Shown piece after piece: positions 36,917 to 48,501 of a stretch of 64,000 bases of DNA. The position numbers were made by a program, and so were the translations under genes. The notes beneath the pieces were generated by a model, which was not told where the DNA came from, searched no databases, and saw only the letters and a list, made by a program, of their open reading frames with translations. Origin of the DNA: Lysobacter alkalisoli (GTDB lineage Bacteria; Pseudomonadota; Gammaproteobacteria; Xanthomonadales; Xanthomonadaceae); NCBI RefSeq assembly GCF_006547045.1, contig NZ_CP041242.1, positions 1,622,001-1,686,000 of the forward strand, written 5' to 3'. The stretch's first letter is position 1. Every line of letters starts with the position of its first letter.

Positions 36917-38374
36917 TCAGCTGCCGCGCGGAGTACCGCGTCCGCCGCCGCGCGGTCCCCCTGGTCGAGGTCCACCGGGACGGCCGCCGGGTCGCCCGCC
37001 CGGGCGACTGCCGCCGGGGCGCGGCCCGCGAGGCTTGTCGCCGTAGGGGCTGTGGCCGCCGCCGGCGTGGTCGGACGGGAAGTGCACGCCTCCGCTCGGC
37101 TGGCCATGTGGGCGTGCCGCACGCTGCGGCTTGCCCTGCGGCTTGGCGCCACCGGGGCGGGGCTTGCCGCCGAACTTCTTCTTGCCATCGGGATTGCGAT
37201 GGCCGCTCGGACCGGTCTCGACGCCTTCGGGAACGTACCAGGTGCGGAATGCGGCCGGGCTGCCCTCGGGCAGCTTCGCGCCCTTCTGCTTGCGCTGCTT
37301 GAACGGCTTCTGCGACTGCTTGGCGGCAGCCTCGCCGCTGACGGTCAGGCCGCCATGGCGCTTCGGGCCGCCACGGCCACGCCCTCCACGATCCTCGCGG
37401 ACATGGTCGAACCGACGCAGCTCACGGCCTTCGTCGGCACGGCTCGGGCCGCCGACGTAGCCCTGCGAACGATCGCTGCCGCTGAGGTTGATCGTCGACT
37501 TGGCCGCCTTGCGCTGGCCGATCACAGGTTGCAGAGTCAGGGCCGACGGCGCGCCGTCCTCCAGTCCCAGTTCCTTGCGCAGCGCCTCGACCTTGTCGGT
37601 CGGCAGTTCCTGCGACTGGCCGCGCAGCAGTTCGCGCGGCAGGCCCACCTTGCCATAGCGGATGCGCTTGAGGCGACTCACCTGGCAGCCCTGCGACTCC
37701 CACAGCCGCCGCACTTCGCGGTTGCGGCCTTCCTTGACGACCACCCGGAACCAGTCGTGCGAGTCGGTGCCGCCGATGCGCTCGACCTCGTCGAACTTCG
37801 CCGGGCCATCATCCAGGGCGACGCCTCGGCGCAGGCGGTCGGGGATGTTGTCGGCGACATGCTCCTGTCCTTCCGGTGCGCGCACGCGGCAAACGTATTC
37901 GCGCTCGACCTCGTAGGAGGGATGCATCATCGCGTTGGCCAGCTCGCCGTCGGTGGTGAGCAGCAGCAAGCCGGTGGTGTTGATGTCGAGGCGGCCGATC
38001 GTGATCCAGCGCGCGCCCTTGAGCGCGGGCAGGGCCTCGAAGATGGTCGGGCGCCCTTCCGGGTCCTCGCGGGTGGTCACTTCGCCTTCGGGCTTGTTGT
38101 ACATCAGCACGCGGGCCGGCTCGGTCAGCGCGCTGGCGACGAATTGACGCCCGTCGATCTCGACCTTGTCGCTGCCCTTGATCGACATGCCGGTCCGGGC
38201 AACCTCGCCGTTGACCTTGACCAGGCCGTCGGCGATGCGCTGTTCCAGCGCGCGACGCGAACCCAGGCCGGCCTGGGCCAGGACCTTGTGCAGGCGTTCT
38301 TCAAGGCGGGGCGCTTCGTTACCGCCCTCGGTGTTGCGTTTCAGGGTGAGCTTGCGGCTCTTGGGTTCAGTCAT
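36917..38374 (-). CDS. rluB: RluB, 23S rRNA pseudouridine synthase with long basic tail
   Basis: 485 residues. The core (about 20-300) has an S4 domain (RLEERLHKVLAQAGLGSRRALE) and the RsuA/RluB catalytic motif GRLDINTTGLLLLTTDG (D130). RluB makes pseudouridine at helix 93 of 23S rRNA. The last 180 residues are an unusually long Gly/Pro/Arg/Lys-rich tail ending in RPGGRPGG-type repeats, likely disordered and RNA-binding. The start ATG at 38374 overlaps the end of scpB by eight bases. Confidence 0.9.
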   Translation of the reverse strand: MTEPKSRKLTLKRNTEGGNEAPRLEERLHKVLAQAGLGSRRALEQRIADGLVKVNGEVARTGMSIKGSDKVEIDGRQFVASALTEPARVLMYNKPEGEVTTREDPEGRPTIFEALPALKGARWITIGRLDINTTGLLLLTTDGELANAMMHPSYEVEREYVCRVRAPEGQEHVADNIPDRLRRGVALDDGPAKFDEVERIGGTDSHDWFRVVVKEGRNREVRRLWESQGCQVSRLKRIRYGKVGLPRELLRGQSQELPTDKVEALRKELGLEDGAPSALTLQPVIGQRKAAKSTINLSGSDRSQGYVGGPSRADEGRELRRFDHVREDRGGRGRGGPKRHGGLTVSGEAAAKQSQKPFKQRKQKGAKLPEGSPAAFRTWYVPEGVETGPSGHRNPDGKKKFGGKPRPGGAKPQGKPQRAARPHGQPSGGVHFPSDHAGGGHSPYGDKPRGPRPGGSRPGGRPGGRPGGPRPGGPRGGGRGTPRGS

Positions 38375-39344
38375 TTCTCTGCTCCGGCGCGTCCTCGTTG
38401 GAGGCGGCCTCGGATTCGGTGAAAACGGGGTCGGAGTCAATTTCCTCATCCGTTTCCGGTGTGGCCGAAAGGTCATCAGAGGAAATCGACTCTGACTTCA
38501 TCCCGGCGTTGTCTTGCTCGTTCTCGTCCGCCACGCGCTCCCCCGGCGCGGCTTCGGGTTCGCCTTCATCAGGCGGGTTGTCGGTCGTCTGCTGGTCGCC
38601 GTCGAGTTCGGTGCCCGCGGAATCGACACTGTCGCCATTGATCTCTTCGATGTCGGCCACGTCGGTATCGGCCGGATCGTTGGCGGCTTCTCCGGTTTCG
38701 CCGTCGACGCGGTCGTCGGTATCGCTGGCAATGCCACCGGCAGCGATTGCTCCGCCCTCGGCCGTGGGGGGCTTGTCCTTGCTGCCGCCCTCGAACATCA
38801 GCTCCGGCTCCAGCTCGCCGATCTCCTTCAACTCCGACAGCGGCGGCAGTTCATCCAGGCGCTTGAGGCCGAAGTAGTCGAGGAAGGTCTTTGTGGTGCC
38901 GAACAGCGCCGGCTTGCCGGGCACGTCGCGGTGGCCGACCACACGGATCCACTCGCGTTCTTCCAGCGCCCTGATGATGTTGCTGTTGACCGCCACGCCG
39001 CGGACCTGCTCGATCTCGCCGCGGGTGATCGGCTGGCGGTAGGCGATCAGCGCCAGCGTCTCGAGGGTAGCGCGGGTGTAGCGGGTCTGGCGCTCGGTCC
39101 ACAGCCGCGCGACCCACGGATGCACGTCGTTCTTCACCTGGTAGCGGAAGCCCGAGGCCAGCTCGACCAGTTCGATGCCGCGCTCGGCGCAGCCGGCCTG
39201 CAGGGCCTCGATCGCCTGTTCGACGCTGCCGTTCGGTGCCGGCTGGTCCTCGGGGAACAGCGCGTGCAGTTGCGCCAGCGTCAGTGGCTGGTGGGCCGCC
39301 AGCAGGGCGGCCTCCACGATCCGAGTGATGAGAGTTTGATCCAT
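38367..39344 (-). CDS. scpB: ScpB, condensin accessory protein with acidic tail
   Basis: 325 residues. The first 185 form the two winged-helix domains of ScpB (TRATLETLALIAYRQPITRGEIEQVRGVAVNSNI is diagnostic). The remaining about 140 residues are an acidic, Glu/Asp/Ala/Ser-rich, probably disordered tail not found in short ScpB proteins. ScpB forms a complex with ScpA and Smc (smc is at 41632) that compacts and segregates the chromosome. It lies between scpA and rluB, as in many gammaproteobacteria. Confidence 0.92.
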   Translation of the reverse strand: MDQTLITRIVEAALLAAHQPLTLAQLHALFPEDQPAPNGSVEQAIEALQAGCAERGIELVELASGFRYQVKNDVHPWVARLWTERQTRYTRATLETLALIAYRQPITRGEIEQVRGVAVNSNIIRALEEREWIRVVGHRDVPGKPALFGTTKTFLDYFGLKRLDELPPLSELKEIGELEPELMFEGGSKDKPPTAEGGAIAAGGIASDTDDRVDGETGEAANDPADTDVADIEEINGDSVDSAGTELDGDQQTTDNPPDEGEPEAAPGERVADENEQDNAGMKSESISSDDLSATPETDEEIDSDPVFTESEAASNEDAPEQRND

Positions 39345-39396
39345 GCGATCGTTCGGTCTTGGTCGGGTTCGGCTGGTTAGGGGAGACGCTGGCGGC

Positions 39397-40388
39397 TCAC
39401 GCGGGGGCGTGGTCGTCGTCGTCGAACTCGCTGCTCAGTTCGATCTGGCTGGGGTCGTCCAGCACCGCCAGCGATTTCACGTAGATCGGGGCCAGAGGCA
39501 CGCGTTCGCCCTGGCGAGCGTGGTGGTCGACATGTTCCTGCACGATCTCGATCAGCTGTTCCTTGGCCAGGGTCAGCAGGCCGAGGAAGGTCACCACCAC
39601 GCCGAGCTTGCCTTCCTCGACGGTGAACAACTGTTCGAACCGATGGAACTGGCCATCGTTCAGGCGCTCCAGCAGTTCGCCCATCCGCTGGCGGACGTTG
39701 AGCGCGTCGCGCTTGATCGCATGCTGGCTGTACAGCTCGGCGCGCTTGAACACGTCATGCAGCGCCAGCAGCATCTCGCGCAGGTCCACCGGCGGGGCAG
39801 GCGGATCGCGGCGCGGTCCGGCACTTCCACCGCCACCGGCACCGTGTCGCGGTCCTGCCGGGGCAGGGTATCCAGGTCCTCGGCGGCCTTCTTGAACCGC
39901 TCGTATTCCTGTAGCCGACGGACCAGTTCGGCACGCGGATCCTCTTCTTCGCCTTCCTCGGCCGGCGGCCGCGGCAGCAGCATCCGCGACTTGATCTCGG
40001 CCAGGATCGCGGCCATGACCAGGTACTCGGCGGCCAGCTCGAAACGCATTTCGTGCATGGCCTGGATGTAGTCGACGTACTGACGGGTGATCTCGGCGAC
40101 CGGGATGTCGAGGATGTCCAGGTTCTGCCGGCGGATCAGGTACAGCAACAGGTCGAGCGGGCCCTCGAAGGCTTCGAGGATGACTTCCAGCGCGTCCGGC
40201 GGGATGTACAGGTCCTGCGGGATCTGCAGCACCGGCTGGCCGTGCACCACTGCCAGCCGCATTTCCTGCTGCTGTGGATGCGTCGGATTGTGGACGGCTT
40301 CGGCGGGTCGGGCCTGGGTGGGTTGCCCCTCGGAAGGCTGGGGGGCTTCGGCAGGCTCGATCGCTTCTGGCGCGATCGGGTTTGTCAT
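39397..40388 (-). pseudogene. scpA: ScpA, condensin kleisin subunit, frameshifted
   Basis: The kleisin of the Smc-ScpAB condensin, split over two frames. The N-terminal part from the ATG at 40388 has MTNPIAPEAIEP, a proline/glutamine-rich leader, then FEGPLDLLLYLIRRQNLDILDIPVAEITRQY, the ScpA signature. It runs to VEVPDRAAIRLP, where the frame breaks. The other frame continues with VDLREMLLALHDVFKRAELYSQH to HAPA at 39397. The break is at the C run that reads CCCC on the coding strand (39794-39797); five C would restore a 330-residue protein. Since ScpA is important and its partners are intact, a sequencing or assembly error is more likely than real loss. Confidence 0.85.
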
Positions 40389-40802
40389 GCGTGGCTGGCC
40401 CCTCCTGGGGCCATGCGGTCCGGGCGTCCCCACCTGTGCGATACGTGCGGGAAAACAGCTTCAGAAGTGGCTTCAGATACGCCCGTGGACGAACAGCTGG
40501 ATCGCCAGCCGGACGTTGACGGACTACAACGAAAATCCCTCTGCGGTGCCCGTACGCTGCATGCGGACCGCACCGCCCAAGGTGGCGGAGTGGTGCAGGA
40601 AACGTAGCGGGTCCGGGCCGGCGTGGGGCAGCGGTGCACCGGGGGTGCGATGCATGACGACGGCGTGGGGAGCCTGTCGTGGCGGGCCGCTGCGTTCCGG
40701 CCTCTGGCAACTGATGGTTAGGGTACGGGTTGGCGGCAGGTGTGTCCAGCGGGGATAGAATGCCGTTCAGCGCCGGATGCGGCGGCCGGGGGAGCGGATC
40801 CA
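40389..40802. other. Non-coding divergent region scpA / yciI
   Basis: About 410 bases between the divergent scpA and yciI genes. No open frame here resembles a protein. It should carry the promoters of both units; a weak -10 (TAGAAT, 40756-40761) precedes yciI. Nothing else convincing is seen. Confidence 0.5.
40756..40761 (+). promoter_or_regulatory. Possible -10 element for yciI-bolA
   Basis: GATAGAATGC contains TAGAAT, one mismatch from the consensus -10, about 40 bases before the yciI ATG. No good -35 at 16-18 bases; TTGGCG (40730-40735) is 20 bases away. Confidence 0.3.
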
Positions 40803-41102
40803 ATGTGGTATGTGATCGAAGGGCATGATGGGGAAGGTGTGCTGGAGCGGCGCCTGGCGGCGCGTGCGGCGCATCTGGCGCGGCTGACCGCGTTGCGCGA
40901 CCAGGGGCGGCTGCTGCTGGCGGGGCCGTGCCCGGCCATCGATGCCGAGGATCCAGGGCCGGCAGGCTTCAGCGGCAGTCTGGTGGTGGCCGAGTTCGAG
41001 TCGCTGGAGGCGGCCCGCAGCTGGGCCGATGCCGATCCCTACGTGGCCGCCGACGTCTACGACCGGGTCGATGTGCGGCCATTCAAGCGGGTGCTGCCAT
41101 GA
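40803..41102 (+). CDS. yciI: YciI family protein
   Basis: 99-residue ferredoxin-like alpha/beta-barrel protein of the YciI/YCII family: [25 protein letters not shown], the conserved acidic/His residues, and [20 protein letters not shown]. The physiological role is unknown; it is possibly a small-molecule enzyme. The start follows GGGGGAGCGG. The stop overlaps the bolA-like start (ATGA), a pairing common in Xanthomonadaceae. Confidence 0.9.
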   Translation: MWYVIEGHDGEGVLERRLAARAAHLARLTALRDQGRLLLAGPCPAIDAEDPGPAGFSGSLVVAEFESLEAARSWADADPYVAADVYDRVDVRPFKRVLP

Positions 41103-41419
41103 AGCCGCTGCCGCCGGTCATGCCCGGTTCGTTGCCGCGCGAACAGCGGGTGGCGGCGATCCGCGATGCGCTCGAGGCCGTGTTGTCGCCAGTAGCGCTG
41201 GAGATCACCGACGACAGTCACCGCCACGCCGGCCATGCCGGTGCGCGCGACGGCCGCGGCCATTTCAGCGTCGACATCGTCAGTGAAATCTTCGCTGGCA
41301 AGAGTCCGGTTGCGCGTCATCGGGCGATCTATGCCGCGCTCGGCGGGCTGATGGAAACCGACATCCACGCGCTGTCGATCCGCGCCCGCACGCCGGCCGA
41401 GGCAGGGGTGGGGAGTTGA
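41099..41419 (+). CDS. bolA: BolA family protein
   Basis: 106-residue BolA-fold protein. The family core is visible: [46 protein letters not shown], with the conserved histidine near the loop that can ligand iron-sulfur clusters with monothiol glutaredoxins. BolA proteins link Fe-S status and envelope/morphology regulation. It is coupled to yciI. A IbaG/BolA distinction cannot be made safely. Confidence 0.88.
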   Translation: MKPLPPVMPGSLPREQRVAAIRDALEAVLSPVALEITDDSHRHAGHAGARDGRGHFSVDIVSEIFAGKSPVARHRAIYAALGGLMETDIHALSIRARTPAEAGVGS

Positions 41420-41499
41420 TCGGGAATCGGCTCCACGTCCCGAACTGCCGCCGGTCAAGGGCCTTGCCGCGCGGCCTCGGCACGAGGTTCCACGGGCCG

Positions 41500-41506
41500 T
41501 TATACT
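41500..41506 (+). promoter_or_regulatory. Possible smc promoter -10 and AT-rich leader
   Basis: TTATACT matches the -10 consensus well. It is followed by an unusually AT-rich leader (about 41537-41590, with TTATATCAATCAATGATTTA) in an otherwise GC-rich region, about 125 bases before the smc ATG. The -35 is not convincing. Confidence 0.35.
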
Positions 41507-41631
41507 CGCGATGTGGCGCGACTCTCGGGTCGCGTTGAGCTTATATCAATCAATGATTTAAGCGGAATAATTAATCCATTTTGTCATTTGTGGGCGCGGT
41601 GCCCGCCACCCGCCAGAGGCCCTTTCGCCGA

Positions 41632-44600
41632 ATGCGTCTGTCCACGATCAAGCTGTCCGGTTTCAAATCCTTCGTCGACCCGACCACCCTGCACCTGCCG
41701 ACCAACATGACCGGTGTCGTTGGTCCCAACGGCTGCGGCAAGTCAAACATCATCGATGCGGTGCGCTGGGTAATGGGCGAAAGCTCGGCCAGCCGTCTGC
41801 GCGGCGACTCGCTGACCGACGTGATTTTTGCCGGCTCCTCGGCGCGCAAGCCGGTGTCGCAGGCGATGGTCGAGCTGATCTTCGACAACGCCGACCGCAC
41901 CATCACCGGCGAGTACGGCGCCTATGACGAGATCTCGGTCAAGCGCGTGGTCAGCCGCGACGGCCAGAGCCAGTACTACCTCAACGGCGCCAAGTGCCGC
42001 CGCCGCGACATCACCGACCTGTTCCTCGGCACCGGTCTGGGCCCGCGCAGCTACTCGATCATCGAGCAGGGAATGATCAGCAACATCATCGAGGCCAGGC
42101 CCGAGGAGTTGCGCGTGTATCTGGAGGAAGCCGCCGGCATCTCCAAGTACAAGGAGCGCCGCCGCGAGACCGAGAACCGCATCCGCCATACTCGTGAGAA
42201 CCTCGACCGCCTCAGCGACCTGCGCGATGAAGTCGGCAAGCAGCTCGAACACCTCAAGCGCCAGGCCCGCCAGGCCGAGCAGTACCAGGCGCTGCAGGCC
42301 GAGCGCAAGGTCAAGGATGCCGAGTGGAAGGCGCTCGAGCATCGTGCGCTGGACCATAAACTGCAGGCCCAGCGCGAGAAGCTGGCCCAGCAGGAAACCC
42401 GCCTGCAGCAGTTGATTGCCGAGCAGCGCGAGGCCGAGCGCGAGATTGAGACCGGCCGGGTGCGCCGCGAGGAGGCTGCCGAGGCGCTGGGGAAGGCACA
42501 GGCCGCGAGTTACGAGGTCAGCGGCGCGTTGGCCAGGATCGAGCAGCAGATCCAGCACCAGAAGGAAATGGCCTCACGCCTGCAGAAGGCGCGCGACGAG
42601 GCGCAGTCGGCACTGGCCGAACTGAGCCAGCACATCGGCCAGGACCAGTCCCAGCTCGACGTGCTGATGGCCTCGGTGTCCGAGGCCGAACCGCGCCTGG
42701 AGCAGCTGCGCGAGGAGGACACCGCCCGCCAGGACGCCCTGCGCGAGGCCGAAGCGAAGCTCGCCGACTGGCAGCAGCGCTGGGACGAGCACACCCGCGC
42801 CCAGTCCGAGGCGGTCCGCGCCGCCGACGTCGAACGCACCCGCATCGAGCACCTCGACCGCCAGGCGCTGGACGCCGAGCGTCGCCGTGAAGCTCTGGCC
42901 AGCGAACGCAACGGCCTCGACCTGACAGCGCTTGCCGAGGCATTCAGCGGACTGACCGAGCAGCACGAGGCGAAGAAGCTGTCGCTGGACTCGCTGACCG
43001 AGGAGCTGGAAACCCGCAAGTCGGCCCTGGGCGAGACCCAGGAACAGCAGCGCACCACCCAGACCGAACTGGCCGAGGTGCGCAAGCAGGCCCAGTCGGC
43101 ACGCGGCCGGCTGTCGTCGCTGGAGGCCCTGCAGCATGCCGCGCTCGGCCAGGAGCAGGGCGCGGCGCTGGACTGGCTGCGCGCCCGCGGGCTGGATTCG
43201 TCCACTCGTGTCGGCGAGAGCCTGCAGGTCGAGGCGGGCTGGGAAAACGCGGTGGAAAGCGCGCTCGGCCAGTTGATCGAGGGCGTGCTGGTCGAGTCCC
43301 CGGAAACCCTGATCGACGCGATCGGCGAGCTTGGCGAAGGCCGGCTGGCACTGGTCGAGCCGAAGAACGACGCGGTCGATTTCGCCCCGACCTCGCTGGC
43401 GTCGAAGGTGCGTGGCCCGATCGCGGTGCGCCGCATCCTGGCCCGTCTGCACGCCGCCGAGGATCTGGCTGCGGCACGCGCAATGCTGCCGATGCTGGGC
43501 GAGGGTGAGTCGATCATCACCCGCAACGGCGAGCGCCTCGGTGCCGGCTGGGTGCGGGTGTTGCGTTCCGGTGCGGCCAGGCAGGGCGCGCTGCTGCGCG
43601 AGCGCGAGATCCAGTCGCTGCGCGAAGAGATCGAGACCCTGCAGGCGCGCGAGCATGAGCTCGAGTCGTTGCTGGTGCAGTTGCGCGATCGCGCGCTGGC
43701 CGCCGAGCAGCAGCGCGAGGACGCCCAGCGCACCCTGTACATGGCGCACCGCAACGTGTCCGAGCTGGCCGGCCAACTGCAGAGCCAGCAGGGTCGGCTG
43801 GATTCCGCACGCGGGCGGATCGAGAAGATCGACGCCGAACTTGCGCAGCTCGCCGAGGCCGGCGAGGCCAGCCGCGAGCAGTCGCGCGAGGCGCGCATGC
43901 GTCAGGAAGAGGCGGTCATGAAGATGACCGAGCTGGAGGATGCCCGCCAACAGCTCGATGCCGAGCGCAGCCGCCTGTTCGAGGCCCGCGACCAGGCCCG
44001 CATGCTCGCGCGCGAGTCCCGCGACGCCGCGCACGCACTGGCGTTGACCCTGGAGGCGCAGAAGACCCAGATCGCTTCGCTGACCCAGGCGCTCGACCGC
44101 ATGGGCGGCCAGCGCGGCCAGCTCGACAATCGGCTGGAAGAATTGACCGCGCAACTGGTCGAGGGCGATTCGCCGGTCGACGAGCTCGACCAGCAGCGCC
44201 AGGTCGCGCTCGAGCAGCGTGTGCAGAGCGAACAGGCATTGACCCAGGCCCGCACCACGGTCGACGGCATCGACGCCGACCTGCGCCGCTTCGAGCAGAT
44301 TCGTCAGCAGCGCGACGAACAGGCCCTGCAGCAGCGCGAGGCGATCGGCCAGCGCCGGCTCGACCAGCAGGCCCTGCTGCTCAAGGCCGAGCAGTTGGTG
44401 GAGGCGGTGACCGAGGCAGGCTTCGCACTGGAGGATGTCGCCAACGGCCTGGTCGAGGATGCCGACCCGTCTGTGTGGGGAAAGACCGTCGCCGACATCG
44501 ATGCGCGCCTGCGCCGGCTCGAGCCGGTCAACCTGGCCGCGATCGCCGAACATGCCGAGGCCCTGCAGCGCAAGGAGTACCTCGACGCCCAGGACGCCGA

Positions 44601-45135
44601 CCTGAGCGCCGCGCTGGATACGCTGGAGGAGGCGATCCGCAAGATCGACCGTGAGACCCGCGGCCGCTTCAAGGACACCTTCGACCGGGTCAACTCCAGT
44701 GTGCAAGAGTTGTACCCGCGCCTGTTCGGTGGCGGTCACGCCTATCTGGAACTGACCGGCGAGGATCTGCTCGACACCGGCGTGACGATCATGGCGCGCC
44801 CGCCCGGCAAGCGGGTGTCCAACATCTCGTTGCTGTCCGGCGGCGAGAAGGCGATGACCGCGGTGGCGCTGGTGTTCGCGATCTTCCGCCTCAATCCGGC
44901 ACCGTTCTGCCTGCTCGACGAGGTCGACGCGCCACTGGACGAGGCCAACGTCGGCCGCCTGGCGCAGATGGTCAGCGAGATGAGCGAGCAGGTACAGTTC
45001 CTGTTCGTGACCCACAACAAGGCAACGATGGAGGCCGCGATGCAGCTGTCGGGCGTGACCATGCGCGAGCCGGGCGTCAGCCGGCTGGTGTCGGTCGACC
45101 TGGCCGAGGCCGCGCGCCTGGCCGGTGCTGCGTGA
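41632..45135 (+). CDS. smc: Smc, chromosome condensin ATPase
   Basis: 1167 residues, the full length of bacterial Smc. N-terminal ATPase half: MRLSTIKLSGFKSFVDPT, Walker A GPNGCGKSN (31-39). Long coiled coils (about 170-500 and 660-1000) flank a hinge domain (about 515-640). The C-terminal half has signature LLSGGEKAMTAVAL and Walker B FCLLDEVDAPLDEANV. It compacts and segregates the chromosome with ScpA/ScpB encoded nearby. I chose the ATG at 41632; 17 upstream codons are open but atypical. Confidence 0.97.
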   Translation: MRLSTIKLSGFKSFVDPTTLHLPTNMTGVVGPNGCGKSNIIDAVRWVMGESSASRLRGDSLTDVIFAGSSARKPVSQAMVELIFDNADRTITGEYGAYDEISVKRVVSRDGQSQYYLNGAKCRRRDITDLFLGTGLGPRSYSIIEQGMISNIIEARPEELRVYLEEAAGISKYKERRRETENRIRHTRENLDRLSDLRDEVGKQLEHLKRQARQAEQYQALQAERKVKDAEWKALEHRALDHKLQAQREKLAQQETRLQQLIAEQREAEREIETGRVRREEAAEALGKAQAASYEVSGALARIEQQIQHQKEMASRLQKARDEAQSALAELSQHIGQDQSQLDVLMASVSEAEPRLEQLREEDTARQDALREAEAKLADWQQRWDEHTRAQSEAVRAADVERTRIEHLDRQALDAERRREALASERNGLDLTALAEAFSGLTEQHEAKKLSLDSLTEELETRKSALGETQEQQRTTQTELAEVRKQAQSARGRLSSLEALQHAALGQEQGAALDWLRARGLDSSTRVGESLQVEAGWENAVESALGQLIEGVLVESPETLIDAIGELGEGRLALVEPKNDAVDFAPTSLASKVRGPIAVRRILARLHAAEDLAAARAMLPMLGEGESIITRNGERLGAGWVRVLRSGAARQGALLREREIQSLREEIETLQAREHELESLLVQLRDRALAAEQQREDAQRTLYMAHRNVSELAGQLQSQQGRLDSARGRIEKIDAELAQLAEAGEASREQSREARMRQEEAVMKMTELEDARQQLDAERSRLFEARDQARMLARESRDAAHALALTLEAQKTQIASLTQALDRMGGQRGQLDNRLEELTAQLVEGDSPVDELDQQRQVALEQRVQSEQALTQARTTVDGIDADLRRFEQIRQQRDEQALQQREAIGQRRLDQQALLLKAEQLVEAVTEAGFALEDVANGLVEDADPSVWGKTVADIDARLRRLEPVNLAAIAEHAEALQRKEYLDAQDADLSAALDTLEEAIRKIDRETRGRFKDTFDRVNSSVQELYPRLFGGGHAYLELTGEDLLDTGVTIMARPPGKRVSNISLLSGGEKAMTAVALVFAIFRLNPAPFCLLDEVDAPLDEANVGRLAQMVSEMSEQVQFLFVTHNKATMEAAMQLSGVTMREPGVSRLVSVDLAEAARLAGAA

Positions 45136-45192
45136 TGCCTGCAGGCAACGCCATCGGCTCCATCCGCCCCGCCCACGCAAGGAGCTCAACCG

Positions 45193-45930
45193 ATGTCTGA
45201 AGTCTGGCTGTTGCGTATCGGCATACTCGTCGCCGGCCTGATCCTGATCGCGGCGATCTATTTCTTTGGCCGCCCGGGCAGGCCGGGGCAGGGCACCCGC
45301 CGCCCGCGCGAGCCGCGCGACGATTCAGGTCGTCGCGAACCGACGTTCAGCGAATCGCTGGCCGCCGGCGGAGAAGACGGTCGCGACGACGCGGGCGGGG
45401 AGTCCGTCAGCCAGGGCGCCCTGTTCGCCGAGGAGGGCGCTTCGGGCGGCAGCGAACTGGGGCGTCGCACCAGCGAGGAGTTCGACAAGATCGTCACCCT
45501 CTATCTTGCCGCCCGTGCCGGGCAGAAGCTTCATGGTCCCGACATCGTCGTCGCGGCGGAGAAGGCCGGCCTGGTCTACGGTTACATGGGCGTGTTCCAT
45601 CGTCTGGTCGAACATCATCCCGAGCGCGGGCCGATGTTCAGCGTCGCCAACATCATGAAGCCCGGCAACTTCGACATGGCCGACATCCAGTCGCTGGAAA
45701 CACCGGCGATCGCCTTTTTCCTGACCCTGCCAGCGCCGGTGGCGGCGCTCGATGCATGGGAAGCGATGCTGCCGACCGCCCAGCGCATGGCCGAGTTGCT
45801 CGATGGCGTGGTGCTCGACGAACAGCGCAATGCGCTCGGCCGCCAGCGCATCGCCCACATCCGCGACGAACTGCGCGCCTACGACCGCCAGCGCGAAGCG
45901 CCGCCGCTGAGCAAGCCTGGACGGTGGTGA
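45193..45930 (+). CDS. zipA: ZipA, cell division protein
   Basis: 245 residues: N-terminal membrane anchor (about 5-25), a charged Gly/Arg/Glu-rich linker (about 26-95) and a C-terminal FtsZ-binding domain (about 100-230, FDKIVTLYLAARAGQKLHGPDIVVAAEKAGLVYGYMGVFHR). It tethers FtsZ to the membrane during septation. The smc-zipA-ligA order is conserved in gammaproteobacteria. Confidence 0.93.
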   Translation: MSEVWLLRIGILVAGLILIAAIYFFGRPGRPGQGTRRPREPRDDSGRREPTFSESLAAGGEDGRDDAGGESVSQGALFAEEGASGGSELGRRTSEEFDKIVTLYLAARAGQKLHGPDIVVAAEKAGLVYGYMGVFHRLVEHHPERGPMFSVANIMKPGNFDMADIQSLETPAIAFFLTLPAPVAALDAWEAMLPTAQRMAELLDGVVLDEQRNALGRQRIAHIRDELRAYDRQREAPPLSKPGRW

Positions 45931-45945
45931 ACAAGTCGTAGAGTC

Positions 45946-45974
45946 GTAGCCCGGGTAAGCGGAGCGCACCCGGG
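45946..45974. repeat. REP-like GTAGCCCGGG ... CCCGGG element
   Basis: GTAGCCCGGGTAAGCGGAGC is followed by GCACCCGGG: an imperfect palindrome with CCCGGGT/ACCCGGG arms. The same family appears twice at 61982-62014 and 62027-62059. It lies between zipA and ligA and is a typical Xanthomonadaceae extragenic repeat. Confidence 0.7.
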
Positions 45975-46085
45975 AAGCCCGGAGGCGGCCCATGGCCTTG
46001 TCCGGGCTGCGGAAACTGCCGGTGTCCGTACCATTTTCTCGGGTTTGATCGATCCGCTTTGATTGATCCGCGCGAATCCGTGTAA

Positions 46086-48467
<2,382 letters not shown>

Positions 48468-48501
48468 AAACTCGCGGGACCTCCGGCAGGGCGCTTACGC
48501 A

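Noticed and set aside
39796..39797. Programmed ribosomal frameshift in scpA
   Set aside because: The run is only CCCC without a slippery heptamer or known precedent in scpA; a lost base is simpler, and gyrA shows the same pattern.
42574..45189. 871-codon minus-strand frame over smc
   Set aside because: Shadow of the smc coiled-coil codons; no family resemblance.
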